DNA from: Piscicola geometra | Lineage: Eukaryota > Annelida > Clitellata > Hirudinida > Piscicolidae | Direction of reading: 5' to 3' | Length of the DNA stretch: 64,000 nt | NCBI GenBank assembly: GCA_943735955.1 | Contig: OX030970.1 | Span: forward strand, 2,474,184 to 2,538,183 | Part shown: piece after piece, positions 1-24,390 of the stretch | How the letters are laid out: each line of letters starts with the position of its first letter | How positions within the stretch are numbered: the first letter of the stretch is position 1 | The notes under the pieces: model-generated | Told to the model about the DNA's origin: nothing | Database searches by the model: none | Seen by the model: only the letters and a program-made list of their open reading frames with translations | Position numbers and translations under genes: made by a program

Positions 1-60
1 GTGTGTGTGTGTGTGTGTGTGTGTGTGATGTGTGTGTTTGTGTGTGTATGTTTGTGTGTA
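1..60. repeat. (GT)n microsatellite
   Basis: This is a TG-rich dinucleotide tract at the window edge. It lies in the KCNH intron that continues to the left. From about 61 to 660 the intron is plain AT-rich sequence in which I see no further feature. Confidence 0.9.
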
Positions 61-663
61 TTTATGTGTAGATTTATTTTTGTTGATTATGTGAAAATTT
101 ACATGTGTGAATTTATTTTTAGATCTTCATATTTGTATGGGTTTTGAAACCAATAAATAAAAAATGCATCAATTTAATTCAAATAAATGTATTTTTAACA
201 AATTATAAATTCCTCTCCAATCTTCCTTTTATTTTACAATATTTATCCACCTATCAAAAACCTCTTCACTCATTCAATTACAAACTCTTTTATCTCTTTT
301 TATATCTTTTTTCTTTTCTTTTTATTTCCATTCAGGCGATGAAGCGTTTTTATGCACGAATATTGTCATCTATCTTTTTAATTCGTTAAAAAATATAAAT
401 ATACAAATAATTTATTGCCGAAAATTAATTTTGTATCGAACATAAATATTATTAAAATAATAAAAAACAACATAAATAAAAAAATTAATAATAATGACAG
501 CCCCACGGAAATATGTTTTTTATTGTAAAATCAAAAACTCAATAAACTGGAAAATATATATTTACAACTCAAAGTAAATGAGAAAAATATCTTTAAAGAA
601 AAAAAACAATATTTCAAAATCATTTAAAAATTAATAAAATAAAATTATAAAGTATTACTGAAC

Positions 664-3600
664 CTGTGCCATTTTCTGGGTCATGTTGTGTCGGATGGAG
701 TAGGAGGGGGGTGGCATGTCCTTATTGCTGAATCTGACGTCCACACCACGTGACCTCTTTCCTCCGCCATCTTCTTCCGGATTTGAAATACAAAACGAAG
801 GGCGTGACCTCATTCCCTGCGCGCCCATTGGTTCGCCGTTTAGGATGTCCATGGAGGCTGATTGGTGGTTGATTGGGAGGAGAAGAGGTGATTGGATGGC
901 TGATCGAGAAGGGGGAGGGGTTGCCTTTGCGCCTGTGTGGTTATTGGTGGAATGATGCTGATAGTGATAGTTTCCATTCCTTCATTCATCCAGTCCCACC
1001 CTTCACTATCCCCCTCATATAGCCCTTATCCGCCCCATCAAACCCCAACCACCCCCTCAATTAACAACAATCACCCCCCCCCCCTTTTCCCCAACCCACC
1101 TTTCCCCCCCATTCAACCACACCCACCAGGAGTGGCAGTAGATACCCTGGTGTTGGGGAGTTGTAGAAGATCTAGAGGGTCTTGGTGCATCTCATTGGTT
1201 GAGCTATCCTGCCCTGTGATTGGGTGGTCCCTTGGTGAATAATGAAGATACATCACCCCCTCTTTACAACCCATCCATACCCACCCAAACCCCATCTATT
1301 CCACCTCCCCCCCCCCCCTTACCACCATCCTCCTCCTCAGCCACCATATGTATCACGGGCGACTGCAGAGATCGGTGGTTTGAGAGGCAATTTTGTTGTT
1401 GCGTAGTGGTAGTTGTGTGATAGGCGTGGTCGTCGTGTGGTTGTTGTGGTGTTGATGATGATGCTGACGATGATGAAGTAGGAAGCTTGAAGTTTCTGAT
1501 TTTTGATTCTTTGGGGTTGGATGACGTTTTGTTTTTAATATATATAAAATAAAAATAAAATAAAATATTATTTACTTTTTTTAATAAAATATGGGTGGAT
1601 GTAAGTAGAGATTTGTGGTTGTGTGTTGAGATTGGTTGAAAATGAATCGAATGGAGATAGAAAGATGCGAATAGATGAGTGATGAAGACGATTAATGAAT
1701 ATTCAATATATAATATATTCAAAACATAATCATGAATATTATCACGGAAAGTCGGCACAATCATTATCATCACCACAATCTATAAAATGACCTTTCATCT
1801 AAACCCCCATTACTATATATTTTTAACCATCCACAAAAACTAAATCCGTCCCTTAATTCACTTAGTTCTTCCATCCTTTTAACTCCCCACCAAACCCACT
1901 TCCCTCACTCACCTTTACTCTCTATCCTCAACCCAACATCCAACCCCCTCTCAAATAGAGACAAACATCCCCGTTTTTCTTTATCCCAAACCCACCATCC
2001 AACAACACACACCCCCAATTCCCAGTTTCCATCTACCCCCAAACCAACCACCCACCACCAACATCCAATCACCCACCACCAAACCTAACCACCCACCACA
2101 AACCCATAACCAACCAACCACCAACCCTAACCAACCATCCAGCCCCATCCACCCACCCCTCCCCCAAATACTGTGATAGTTGGAGGGTGGTTTGGAGGGT
2201 TGGTGGATGGTGGGGGCGTCTGTGATGTTCTCGAAGTTGATTACGAGAAGGATGATGGCGTCCAACTCGTTGCGAACAGGGGCGATTAAAACGCTGCATA
2301 GGAACTTGCTGCCTGTTGGTTGGTTGGGATGGCTTGGTGAGATGGTTGATGGGGATGGTGGGATGGCTTGGTTGGGATGGCTTGGTGAGATGGTTGATGG
2401 GGATGGTGGGATGGCTTGGTGAGATGGTTGATGAGGATAGTGGGAATGGGTTGGTGAGATGGTTGCGATGGGTTGGTTTGTGGTTGATGGGAGTGGTGGA
2501 AATGGGTTGGTGGGGATGGGGATGGTGGGGATGGGTTGGTGAGATGGTTGGGATGGGTTAGTTTGTGGTTGATGGGAATGGTGGAAATGGGTTGGTTTGT
2601 GGTTGATGGGGATGGGTTGGTGAGATGGTTGGTTTATTGTTGATGGGGATGGGTTGGTGAGATGGTTGGTTTATTGTTGATGGGGATGGTGGGAACAGTA
2701 GGGATGGGTTGGTGAAATGGTTGGTTGCGGTTGGTGAGATGGTTGGAATGGGTTGGTGAGATGGTTGGTTGCGGTTGGTGGGATGGGTGTATTGGTGGAA
2801 AGGGTTATTGATGGGGTTAGTGAGATGGATTGTGGCTGGTGGAGTGGTGGGTTGGATGCATGGTGGGATGAATAAGTGGCGGTTTTTTGGTGGTTGGATG
2901 GGTGGGTGGGTAATGAATGAATGGTGGTTGGTGGGATGGTGGTTGGGATGAATGATGATTGGTGAGATGAATGGGTGGTGGGGTGGGTGCATTATGGGAT
3001 GGATAAGTAAGAACAACAACAATAATAATAACAGTAATAATAATGATTATAATAACGTTAATATTATTTATAATAACAACAAAAATAATAATAATATCAA
3101 TATATGGATGCTGAAAAGAGTTAATCAGAGTTGCATGTTGAAAAGTAAGTGGACCAGAAAACTCAACTCGAAAAAATCTTTAAAATGCAAATCTTGACGA
3201 GTAAAACAAGGCGATAAAAAGTGAACGCTATAAAAGCAACAAGACGAGGCATTGATTGGCATGCTGCAGGCCCTTCCTGTGTGTCCGAATTCGTCTTCCG
3301 ACAATGCGACAACTAGTTTTTCTCGTGAATTGTTAATTTATTTTTTACGCGAATATTTTTTTACATTATTTCGAAGTTTAATTTTTAAAGTATTTTGTAA
3401 AAAGTTATTACAATTTTACTTATCGTTTTCAAGTGGGTTTTTATTTAATAGGTTTGTTGGTGTAATTATTTTGCAAGCATTTTTAATCGTATAGGTTTAA
3501 AAATAATTGTTTACATTTTAAATATTTTTTTATAAGACAATTTTATACACGTTTTTTTCATATTTTTTCCATCTTTTTATAATCTATTTATTTTCCCTAA

Positions 3601-4203
3601 TAGCTTTTTATTTCCGAATTTCATTAAGTTATTCAGTGCAAGACTGAAGCTTCAACAAATATATTCGTGCCTTGATTTTATTGGACTAAACAGAAAAATA
3701 TATAAAAAATCTTTTCAAGAAAATCTTATTTTTCTTCAAAATTTTAATAACAATAATTTATCAATTTATTAACAAAATGATAAGTATTATAGATAAAAGT
3801 ATTAAAACAAAAATTAATAGAATAAAATATAAGAAACAAATTTAGATATTAAAAGCAAGAAAATGAGTGCATTTGTAAGTCACTAGAAATCCGTCAAAAA
3901 AGTTAATGAAATTATTTTGATAAAAAAATTAAAAATAATTATAATAATCATTGAAAAAAGACATTTAGAACTATCTAAATAAAAAAATTAAAAAACTGTT
4001 TTTAATAAAAAACAAAATTATTTTTTAACTTGAAAAAAACAACCGACCATCTTTGCGATAGTACGTGATTTGAATTTGTTCTTCCTCCGTTCCATGCACC
4101 GCCTGTTGGATGAATTGGATGGCGAATGGCGCTGTGAGAGGTCCATGCAGGAATGCACAGGTCGCCTGCTTCTGCATTGTCTCAGCCCGGGTGTATCCTG
4201 GTC

Positions 4204-4234
<31 letters not shown>

Positions 4235-5863
4235 ATAGTGGTGGTGGTGATGATGATGATGGTGGTGGTGATTATTTATTTAATATAATGCTATGACAAG
4301 AAACGCTTCAATGAATTAAAAAAGAAAAATGAAATGTGTTTAGAAGGGTATTGTGTGGTTGTCGGGATATTTAGTGTGTATGTTTTGAGGTTGGGATGAT
4401 GTGGTATTGAGTAAGTTGGTGATGAGATGTTTGGTGATCTTGGCAGCCGCTTTAACCGTAATGATTTTGTTAAATAGTTTGTCTTCTTATCTAATAATTT
4501 AGTTTTTTTTAATTTCAAATAATTATAATTTATATCTTTTCTTGTTTTCTGGTTTTAAATTTATCTTGCTCTCGGAATTAAAATCTTCAACCAATAACTG
4601 TCTAACGGACTACAATAAAAACTGATTTTAAAAGGAAGAAGTGCCAAGGCCTCAAATTGAGCACTAATGCACAGTTTGCAAGAACCCACTGGCTACCTAC
4701 TTCACAAGGCAGATGAGCTCTGCAGATGAAGGACAGACTGTTAGAACGAATCTTCAATACATGACTGTGTTTATGAAGAAGTGCCAGGGCCTCAATTTGA
4801 ACACCAGTGCACAGCTTGCAAGCACCCACTGGCTACTTACTTCACAAGGCAAATGAGCTCTGCAGATGAAGGACAGACTGTCAGAACGAATCTTCTACAC
4901 ATGACTGTTTATGTCTATTATCTATTGAAACTGATGTATTAGACAATTATTACCTTACTTAGATGACCCTTATTTAAAGATGTCCATATATTTAAAACTT
5001 ATCACCTCCTTATTTAACTACTTCTATATCATTATTTACTTTTCGTACAGATCTGAAGACATATCTGTTTAACAAATTCATTTACCAGCGCTCTTGAATT
5101 TGAGGAAAGAGCGCTATAGAAATTGATTTGATTGATTGATTGATTGAGATGGTTGGTGATGGGATGGTTGGTGATGGGATGGTTGGTGATGAGATGGCTG
5201 GTGATGGGATGGTTGGCGATGGGATGGTTGGTCATGGAATGGTTGGTGATGGGATGGTTGGTGATGGGATGGTTGGTGATGGGATGGCTGGTGTTGGGAT
5301 GGTTGGTGATGGGAAGGTTGGTGATGGGATGGTTGGTGATGTGTTAATAAATAGATTGTGAGAAGCTAGTATTTTTGCATTTTTGTGATGTGTGCTGAAT
5401 ATTTTGATAAAGTAAAAGTTTATTTTAGTTGGCTGGTTGATTTGATTTATTGAAGTGCAATAATGATGGTCTGATAAATGGTGCAGTTAGGTATAGCAAA
5501 CTAGTTTATTCTGAAAAGAAACACAATTCCTAATGACTACTTGGAACACCTACCTGTGAGCTCACAGAATCCATCATTGCAGAAGATTATTGGTTTCTCC
5601 GGGATCTGAGCATTCGCCATTATGAAGTTTCTGTCTGTGAGATAAATGGGTGGTTATGCAGGCTGTTCTTGAATTTTTGTGAAAAAAAAATATATGCTTC
5701 AAATAAAAAAAATATATATGTTTCAAATAAATAAACAATATTTCATCTGGTTTATAATAAATAATTTTTTTATCATATAAAGCCTACTTTGTTCATCAAA
5801 CTTGCGGATGATGGTGTCGATGAAGGTGTTCTGGGGAGCAACATGTCCCCTGCGGATAGGCAT
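664..5863 (-). CDS. KCNH: ERG-type voltage-gated potassium channel, N-terminal part (PAS domain and linker)
   Basis: Partial gene; the channel core lies beyond the left edge. Exons (minus): 5788-5863, 5554-5634, 4048-4197, 2172-2312, 1323-1463, 1127-1213, 664-932. All join in phase, giving 315 codons. The start peptide [20 protein letters not shown] is the ERG (Kv11) N-terminal cap. The PAS core follows, with [27 protein letters not shown] and [13 protein letters not shown], ending near INFENIT. Exons 5-7 encode a Ser/Thr/Gln/Pro-rich linker. The last exon here ends [10 protein letters not shown] at a CAG|GT donor, matching the segment just before S1 in ERG channels. Known: the ERG PAS domain binds the cytoplasmic cyclic-nucleotide-binding homology domain and slows deactivation of this plasma-membrane channel. 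RGHVAPQN and the RKDG region favour ERG over EAG or ELK. The linker exons rest on phase and splice sites alone. Confidence 0.92.
2316..2800. repeat. GATGGTTGGTGGGAT-type minisatellite
   Basis: Irregular 15-35 bp repeats built from GGTTGGTGAGATGG and GATGGGGATGG lie in KCNH intron 3, directly next to the acceptor of the PAS exon 2172-2312. Looser copies continue to about 3000. From 3010 to 4040 the intron is AT-rich, with AAT-type simple sequence near 3010-3100. Confidence 0.8.
4636..4917 (+). pseudogene. Tandemly duplicated exon fragment resembling the POLR1H (RPA12) zinc ribbon
   Basis: Two copies of about 140 bp (4636-4775 and 4777-4917) lie head to tail in KCNH intron 2, on the opposite strand. 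The second reads [13 protein letters not shown] then [15 protein letters not shown], matching the C-terminal TFIIS-like zinc ribbon of the RNA polymerase I subunit RPA12 (CxxC, then [13 protein letters not shown]). The first copy has a stop in place of the Q before the first Cys. In both, similarity ends at ACT|GTNAGAAC, which looks like a 5' splice site, and the second Cys pair is absent. This is a non-functional genomic exon copy that was then duplicated. The parent gene is not in the window. Confidence 0.75.
4960..5140 (+). mobile_element. 3' end of a CR1/L2-like LINE (degenerate)
   Basis: The last residues of a non-LTR reverse-transcriptase reading frame are visible ([13 protein letters not shown]). 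A short hairpin follows, made of two copies of AGCGCT around GAATTTGAGGAAAG, and the tail is (GATT)n. The 5' part is missing. It closely matches the minus-strand copy at 54062-54275, so the two belong to one family. Confidence 0.75.
5144..5345. repeat. 15-bp minisatellite, about 13 copies
   Basis: The unit is GGTTGGTGATGGGAT, with point variants. It starts directly after the (GATT)n tail of the LINE fragment, so it may have grown from that tail. It lies in KCNH intron 2. Confidence 0.9.
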
Positions 5864-6803
5864 GACTCCTGCACCAGTTGTGCTGCTCCAGAGGCGCTCA
5901 GATTAATCCAAATTTTACATTTATTTCATTTTCAAATTTGTAATTTTTAAATATAAATTACATCATTTTTTGCGCGCAGATTTTAATTTTTTATTTTAAT
6001 TAAATACTCAGGGTTCTTCATCGATTCATAAATATTAAAATCTTGCGGGCACGTCTAACAGCTACAGTTTTAAATTCCACCACAACAATTTCACGAAACA
6101 ATTTACTTTATTTCTGTCCTTCAACAACAAAATAGAAGTTTAAAAAGAAGATACTTCAAAGACAATCTACATAAATCTAACTATATATATATATATATAT
6201 ACTTTTTTTGCATATATATAAGCAAATTCTGAAGCCATATGGTTAATAAACACTCCATCAAGAAAACTTTATCGACAAATCTTGACTCATAATCTATACA
6301 TTTATAATATAAGTAGCTAATTACATTGTTAACGAGTGTGGAATGTTGAAAAGTGTTCACTTGAAGCTTTTAAAAATTCATTGATATTATATCTTGATAT
6401 TATCAAATCAAAGAATGATTTAACAACATTTTGCATATTAAATAGTCACAAGAATATTATTTAATAATTAATATCACTGTTAAAGTGTATCTTGACTAAA
6501 TTCTAACGTCTAGATTTAAATAAATTGCTACAACTACCAAAAATTCAACTCTAATTGTCAATAATAAACCACAATGGCAACGTATCTAGACGAGATGAAG
6601 CATGAAATGATTCTAACCTACTCAAAACATGAGTCAAAGTTTGATTCAAACTAACTGTAAATTAAAACTATTCGTCAAGTAGTATCATCAATATAAGAAT
6701 TATTTGGCAAGTTAAAAACCCTTTTGGATTTGCCCTTTTTTACAAATTACAAATGAATTCAAAAAACCCTAATATCTCCATCAACTCAGGCCTTTCAATC
6801 TTT
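5864..6803. other. Intergenic: upstream of KCNH, downstream of the Death-TIR gene
   Basis: AT-rich sequence with a short (TA)n run near 6182-6201. It must hold the 5' untranslated region or promoter of the KCNH transcript, unless further 5' non-coding exons lie elsewhere, and the 3' untranslated region of the Death-TIR gene. I see no coding exon. Confidence 0.5.
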
Positions 6804-17729
<10,926 letters not shown>

Positions 17730-19189
17730 TATGTCTTGAACCTTAATTGGGTTGTTAATCAATTCAAAAATTCATTAAAGCATCTGTAATTAATTATGTT
17801 AATTAAAAAATTAGTTATTTAATTTGTAAAATTATTTTTTCCAGCTTATTAGTTTAGTTTAAAGAGTAAAAATTAATGAATTCAAACCTGGTTTTTCATA
17901 TTCATCCACTTGATAGCTCAAAACGAACCAATGATTCACTTGAAGCTCCTACAAATTAAATCCTATCCAAGCTTCGATCATTATTTGGACAATCTATGCC
18001 CCAGCTACTATTTGTATCCATATACTAAATATAAATATATATATATATGTTTGTATCTATTTTAAGGTTTAGGTATGCACTCATGTCCCTCTTGGTAGTT
18101 ATAGCTACCAGGTATACAAACTTTGGGAATCTATTTCAATTCTATAAAGAATTTTGAAATTTATATTTCTGTTTTTAAAGGTATTAATTATGATTTAAAG
18201 TTTCAGCTAAAAATAATTTATTAAGTTTTAATGAGCATTTTTAGTCCATTTTTCCGACTTCCTATCGAGTAAAAAATAAAAAGTGGAAATATTTAAATGA
18301 TTTTGTTCGTCAAAAAAAAATCGGCTTCTTTAAAATACGCGGTAAAAAATTAAGCGTTTTTCTTGTGAAATATTATTCCGATAACGAAGAGTTGAAGAGT
18401 TTATTTGCTTTGATTATTCGAAATATAATAATATGAATTATTATAATATTAAAAAACTTTAAAAAATTAATAATAATTATAAATAAATGCATGGAAGTAG
18501 ATCTGTGGCGCAATTATTTTTGGTCTGAGAAAACATAGAGTAAAAACAAATTATACTAATTAAGACTTTAATTAGTTATTGATAAACTAATTAAATTTGA
18601 AAGTGATATAGCGCATAATTGGATATAGTCGATTGACCAATTAGAAGTAATGAGTGTCTTGATTGGCTGTCATGATGATGATGAATGAAATATTTCTAAA
18701 AAATTTAAAAAACTTAAGAATAAATGCGTTAATTATATGACGTTTTAAATATATTATTTGAAGTACTAGTATATATGAGAATTTAAAATTTGAAATAGAA
18801 AATAAAAACAAATAAAAATTTTATGATGATGATGATGATGAAAGAGAGATTAGAAGAACTTGAAGATGAAAAATTACATACAATATCACTAACAATAAAT
18901 ACTTATGCTGTTTACCAATCATCAGCATCACAATCATTTCCCATCAATTTGAGGCATCAACACCATCATAACAAAACCCCTAATATACCTCCTTCCAGCC
19001 CCTAAACCCTCAAACTTTCAAGTCTTTCAATCAAAGTAACCATACTAAACTACACCTCCCCTCCTTCCTTCTAAACTCCCTCCTTCATTTCAAACATGTC
19101 ACCCCTCCCCACAATCCTTCTTCCATCCCTGATTTAACCCCCCCCCCCCAATTCTTCCTTCCATCCCTGATTTAACCCCCCCCCCCAAT
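17730..19189. other. Intergenic, AT-rich: promoter side of the Death-TIR gene
   Basis: This lies between the stop of the PTB-SH2 gene and the start of the Death-TIR gene, both on the minus strand. It contains ATTGG (inverted CCAAT) motifs near 18617, 18632 and 18660 and an imperfect hairpin, TGGTAGTTATAGCTACCA, at about 18094-18111. A short GAT run is at 18823-18840 and C-rich sequence at 19060-19190. I see no supported exon. Confidence 0.5.
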
Positions 19190-22100
19190 TCACGAGGGGA
19201 GGACGAGAAGACAGGGTAGCAACTCCCTCATGATGGTGTGGTGTAGGACCAGGGAGGTGAGGGAGGTCCACTCCTTTGTTAAGCCCTGTGGGGGGGTGGT
19301 GTGGTGTGGTGTGGAGGGTGGGTTGAGGTGGGGGGTTTTTTGAAAAGGGCGTGGTTGGGTCGAGAAGGGAAGGGGCGTGGTTGGGTTGAGAAGGGAAAGG
19401 GGTGTGGTTGGGCCGAAAAGTGTGGAGAAGGGATTGAGAGATTTAGTCTGGGAAGAATCAGGTTGTGGGTGGTTAGGTCGAGAGAGGGATGTGGGAAGCG
19501 TGGATGGAGGTGGAGATGTGGGTAAATGGGGTTGAAAGTGGTGTGATTGACATTGGCATTAAAAAATCTTTTTACATACTTCTCGATCTACTCCACCCAC
19601 TCTCCCATCTTCTCTCCCCTAACCTCCATCCATTCCCCCCATCACTAACCACAACCCATACTCCACCACAAATACTATACCCCACCACTATCCAACCATA
19701 ACAACTACCCCCCACTCACCGCCCACCCACCCCCATAAACAACCAACCACCCCCATACACCACCCACCCCCATAAACCCACCCACCTCTTACCCCACCAC
19801 CCACCCCCATAAACCCTATTCAACACCCATCCCCACCCACTTCCCCCACAAACCCACCCCCACCCCCCCCCCACCACCCACTTTAATTTTGAATGTATTG
19901 CGTTGAGTCTTAACGATTAGGTAGTGGGTGATCTCGTTGGGTGAGTCATACTTGGGTACTTTGATGGAAAGGGCGTAACAGCCTGGGTGGTGGTGATGAT
20001 GATGATGATGGTGGTTGTGATGATGATGATGGTGGTTGTGATGATGATGGTGGGGGTGATGATGATGATGATGGTGGTGGTTGTGATGATGATGATGATG
20101 GTGGTGGTTGTGATGATGATGATGATGGTGGTGATGATGATGGTGGTTGTGATGATGATTATGATGGTGGTGGTTGTGATGATGATGATGATGATGGTGG
20201 TGGTTGTGATGATGATGATGATGGTGGTGATGATGATGGTGGTTGTGATGATGATTATGATGGTGGTGGTGATGATGATGAGGGTGGTGGTGGTGATAAT
20301 GGTGGTGGTGGTGATGTAAATGGTGGTGATGATAGTGATTGTGGTAGAAGTGGTAGTGATGGTATTAATAAAATTAGACAAATAAATAGCAATAAAAATA
20401 AGACCAAAAAAGAAAAAAATGTTAGAAAAAAAAATTAATAATACAAAATAAAAAAATAATAGTAACGACAATAGTAATAATAATGATATTAAAAATAACA
20501 ATATATAAATATTAACAACAATAAAAATAACAATATAAATATTAATAATGATAATAATAATTCTAGATTAATAATGATAATTATAATAATCGGTGATAGT
20601 AATGATGTAAATAGTGGAACCAGGATGGGTGGAGGAGTCTCGGACGATGAAGGAGCCATTCGACTGCTTCAGAAGGTGGTTCAGTGCTACGTCCCTGAGG
20701 ATGGAGTGAGGGATGGAGTGAGGGATGGAGTGAGGGATGAGTGAGGATGGAGTGAGGGATGGAGTGAGGGATGGAGTGAGGGATGGAGTGAGGGATGGAG
20801 TGAGGGATGGAGTGAGGGATGGAGTGAAGGATGGAGTGAGGGATGGAGTGAGGGATGAGTGAGGATGGAGTGAGGGATGGAGTGAGGGATGGAGTGAGGG
20901 ATGGAGTGAGGGATGGAGTGAGGGATGGAGTGAAGGATGGAGTGAGGGATGGAGTGAGGGATGGAGTGAGGGATGGAGTGAGGGATGGAGTGAAAGATGG
21001 AGTGAGGGATGGAGTGAAAGATGGAGTGAGGGATGGAGTGAGGGATGGAGTGAGGGATGGAGTGAGGGTGGAGTGAGGGATGGAGTGAGGGATGGAGTGA
21101 GGGATGGAATGAGGGTTGGAGTGAAGGATGAGTGAGGGATGGAGTGAGGGGTGGAATGAGGGATGGGTGAGGGATGGAGTGAGGGATGGAGTGAGGAGTG
21201 GAGTGAGGGATGGGTGAGGGGCTGGTGAGGTTGTCGAGGGTGGTCGGAGGTGAGTGGGATGAATGAGGGTGGGTAATGGGTTGAGAAGAGGGTGGATGTG
21301 TGGGTTGAGAAGAGGGTGGATGTGTGGGTTGTGTGGAGTGGGTAAATGTGGATGAGGGATGGGTTGCATTGGTTTGCATGGTTGATAAAGGGTGGGTTGA
21401 AAATGTTGTTGATGGGATTGGATGGTGGAATGATCGAATGAGCAAGTAGAGGTAGTAATGATCGAATGACCAACCATCCCCCCTGCCCTCACCCCCCTGC
21501 CCTCATCCACCCACCTGGGCACTCACCCACCTTCGCACTCCCCCCTGCCCTCACCCACCCACCTGGGCACTCCCCCCTGCCATCACCCACCCACCTGGGC
21601 ACTCCCCCCTGCCCTCACCCACCTGGGAACCCCCCCCCTGCCCTCACCCACCTGGGCACTCCCCCCTGCCCTCACCCACCCACCTGGGCACTCCCCCCTG
21701 CCCTCACCCACCTGGGCACTCCCCCCTGCCCTCACCCACCTGGGCACTCACCCCCATGCCCTCACCCACCCACCTGGGCACTCCCCCCTGCCCTCACCCA
21801 CCTGGGCACTCCCCCCTGCCCTCACCCACCCACCTGGGCACTCCCCCCTGCCCTCACCCACCCACCTGGGCACTCCCCCCTGCCCTCACCCACCCACCTG
21901 GGCACTCCCGGCTGGTACCACACCGCCTCATGAAGCTTGCAATCATTCAATTCGTCTGCCCTGCCGTTCCTGACGTCATCAATTGGGTCATTAGTGTTAA
22001 TTGGATTAGTTTAACCTATTAACAGGTTAAATAATCAAGAAGTGATTAGTGTTAATTGGGTAATTAGTTTAACCAATTAACAGGTTAGATAGATTTAATT

Positions 22101-24179
22101 AGTTATAAGTTGACCCTAATTAGTTGAATATAATAAGTTGTTATATTGTTATTTCTATATTATAACATTTTTTCCTATTCTTATATTAATAATAAATTAT
22201 TATGAATATAATTATCTAATCATTCATATATAATTGGGACATTTACATTAAATCCAACAAATGAAGCGCCACCCACTTATTGAAATATTCCCGCGTGAAA
22301 TTCTCCATTTGACCTTCCCCCCTCTTTCTATTTTTAGCATCTGTCGCCATGGAAACCATGGAGACGCTGCTTGTGATTGGTGCTTGACTCCTACTGGGCG
22401 TTGGCCAAGGTTGCGGCTGATTGGTTGAATTTTTATGAATACGTAAGTAGATGGATGTGGATGATGGTGATGTTTTTGATCATGTTATAAAGGTTTTTTG
22501 TTCCTACTCGGTTCTCCATCCATCTATTCATCCATCCACCCATCCATGAATTAACTCCTCGACCCACCTCCCCCCACCACCACCTGAAGGGGGGAGAGAT
22601 CTGAGGTGAAGTGAGAGGTGGACAGGGGTGAAGAGGCACCCCCAAAAACACATGTGAAGCTCTCCTCAATGAAGTCCCTGATCGCCACTACGGGAGATGC
22701 CCCGGCGTGGGTGGTAGAAAGGGTGGAGAGGAGGTGGTGGAGGGGGCGGGTGTCGGGGTGGTGGTGGTGTCTAGTCGGGTGGTTGGTGGGTAGATCGTTG
22801 TTGTTGTTGTTGTTGTTATTGTTGTTGTTGTTGTTATTGTTGTTGTTATCCTCTTCCAACGCCTCAGCTTGCAGCAATTCCGCCACCATGCACCGAGCCT
22901 GTAACATCATCATCATCACCATCTTCATCATTATCATCATCACCATCCTCATCATTATCATCATCACCATCATCATCATTATCATGATCTTTTATCATTA
23001 TCATCATAACTGCCGAAATAATCATATTAAATAATTATCGAAAAAGCTACCAAACAACAATCCACTTCTTGCACTTTCAGGCAATAGCCTCCCTCTCTCC
23101 CTTTCTCCCTCCCTCCTTCCTTCCCTCCCATCCCTCCCTCCCTCCCTCCTTCTCTCCCTCCCTCCCTCCCTCTCCCTCCCATCCCTCCCATCTCTCCATC
23201 TCGACCACTTGAAAATCATCCCAGCCCATCCTTCCCTAACCCCCCACGCTTGCCTCTTCCTCCTCCCTTTATCCCCACCCACTTTCCCCCTTTATACTTT
23301 CCCATCCCTACATCCCAGTTCCCCCATCTATCCCCTCCCATTCCTCCATCCACCCACCTCCCTCACTCACTCACTCCCTCCCTCCCTCACTCACTGCCTC
23401 ACTCCCTCACTCACCCAAGCAAGGGTACCCTCCTCATTATCACCCCCCATTGACTCCCTCCTCTCCCTCCTTTGTTGGACCAGGTCGTTTACGTTGCTGG
23501 TAGAGATGCACAACAATTGGCTGCTTAGCAACCGTTGTTTGTCAACATTGTTGTCGATTTGTTGATGTTTTTGTTGAGGATGTTTTTGTTGTTGTTGTGC
23601 TTTGATTAGGTCGTTGAAACTGGTTGTTGTACGCATGTTTTCATGGTTGTTGTTGTTGTTGTTGGGGGTGTTTTGTTGTTGTTGTTGTTGCTGGTATGCC
23701 ACTTTGAATGCGTTTGCTACTATGTTGTTTAGTTCTTCTGCCTGTTGATGACAACACAAGCATAAAATAATAATATTAATGATAATATCAAAAACTAATC
23801 AACTATTCAACAGGTTTATCCCTCAAACCTCTCCCCACCCCTCCCAAACAACTTCATCTCATACACTCACCCTTCACCCCTCCTCACCCACATTCCACCC
23901 ATTCACCCACCTCTCCCACATCATGTCCCTCTCCACACAACTCTCTCACCCACCACCCCCCCTTACCCACCACCCCCCCCACCCACCACCCCCCCTCACC
24001 CACCTCCACCCCCTCACCCACCTCCCCGGGCTTCTTGGTGGCGAAGGTGTGGCAGTACTGGACATTAGAAGCAGTCTTTGGTTCCCTGGCAAGGAATGAG
24101 AATCTCTTCTTCTCCGTCTGACATGTGGCGTACGAGATCCGCTTGATGGCGTGTGACATGAAGACAGTCTGTCGTGGGG

Positions 24180-24217
<38 letters not shown>

Positions 24218-24329
24218 TGGTTATGGTGGATGGTTTAGATGATGATGATGATGATGATAATGTGGTGGTGTGGTTATGGTGGATGGTTTGGATGATGATG
24301 ATGATGATGTGGTTATGGTGGATGGTTTA

Positions 24330-24390
<61 letters not shown>

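Noticed and set aside
20568..21522. Three overlapping open frames of 250-313 codons with SLTPSLTP-type repeats
   Set aside because: All three minus frames are open because the 12-bp unit lacks stops. The tract is an intron between SH2 exons.
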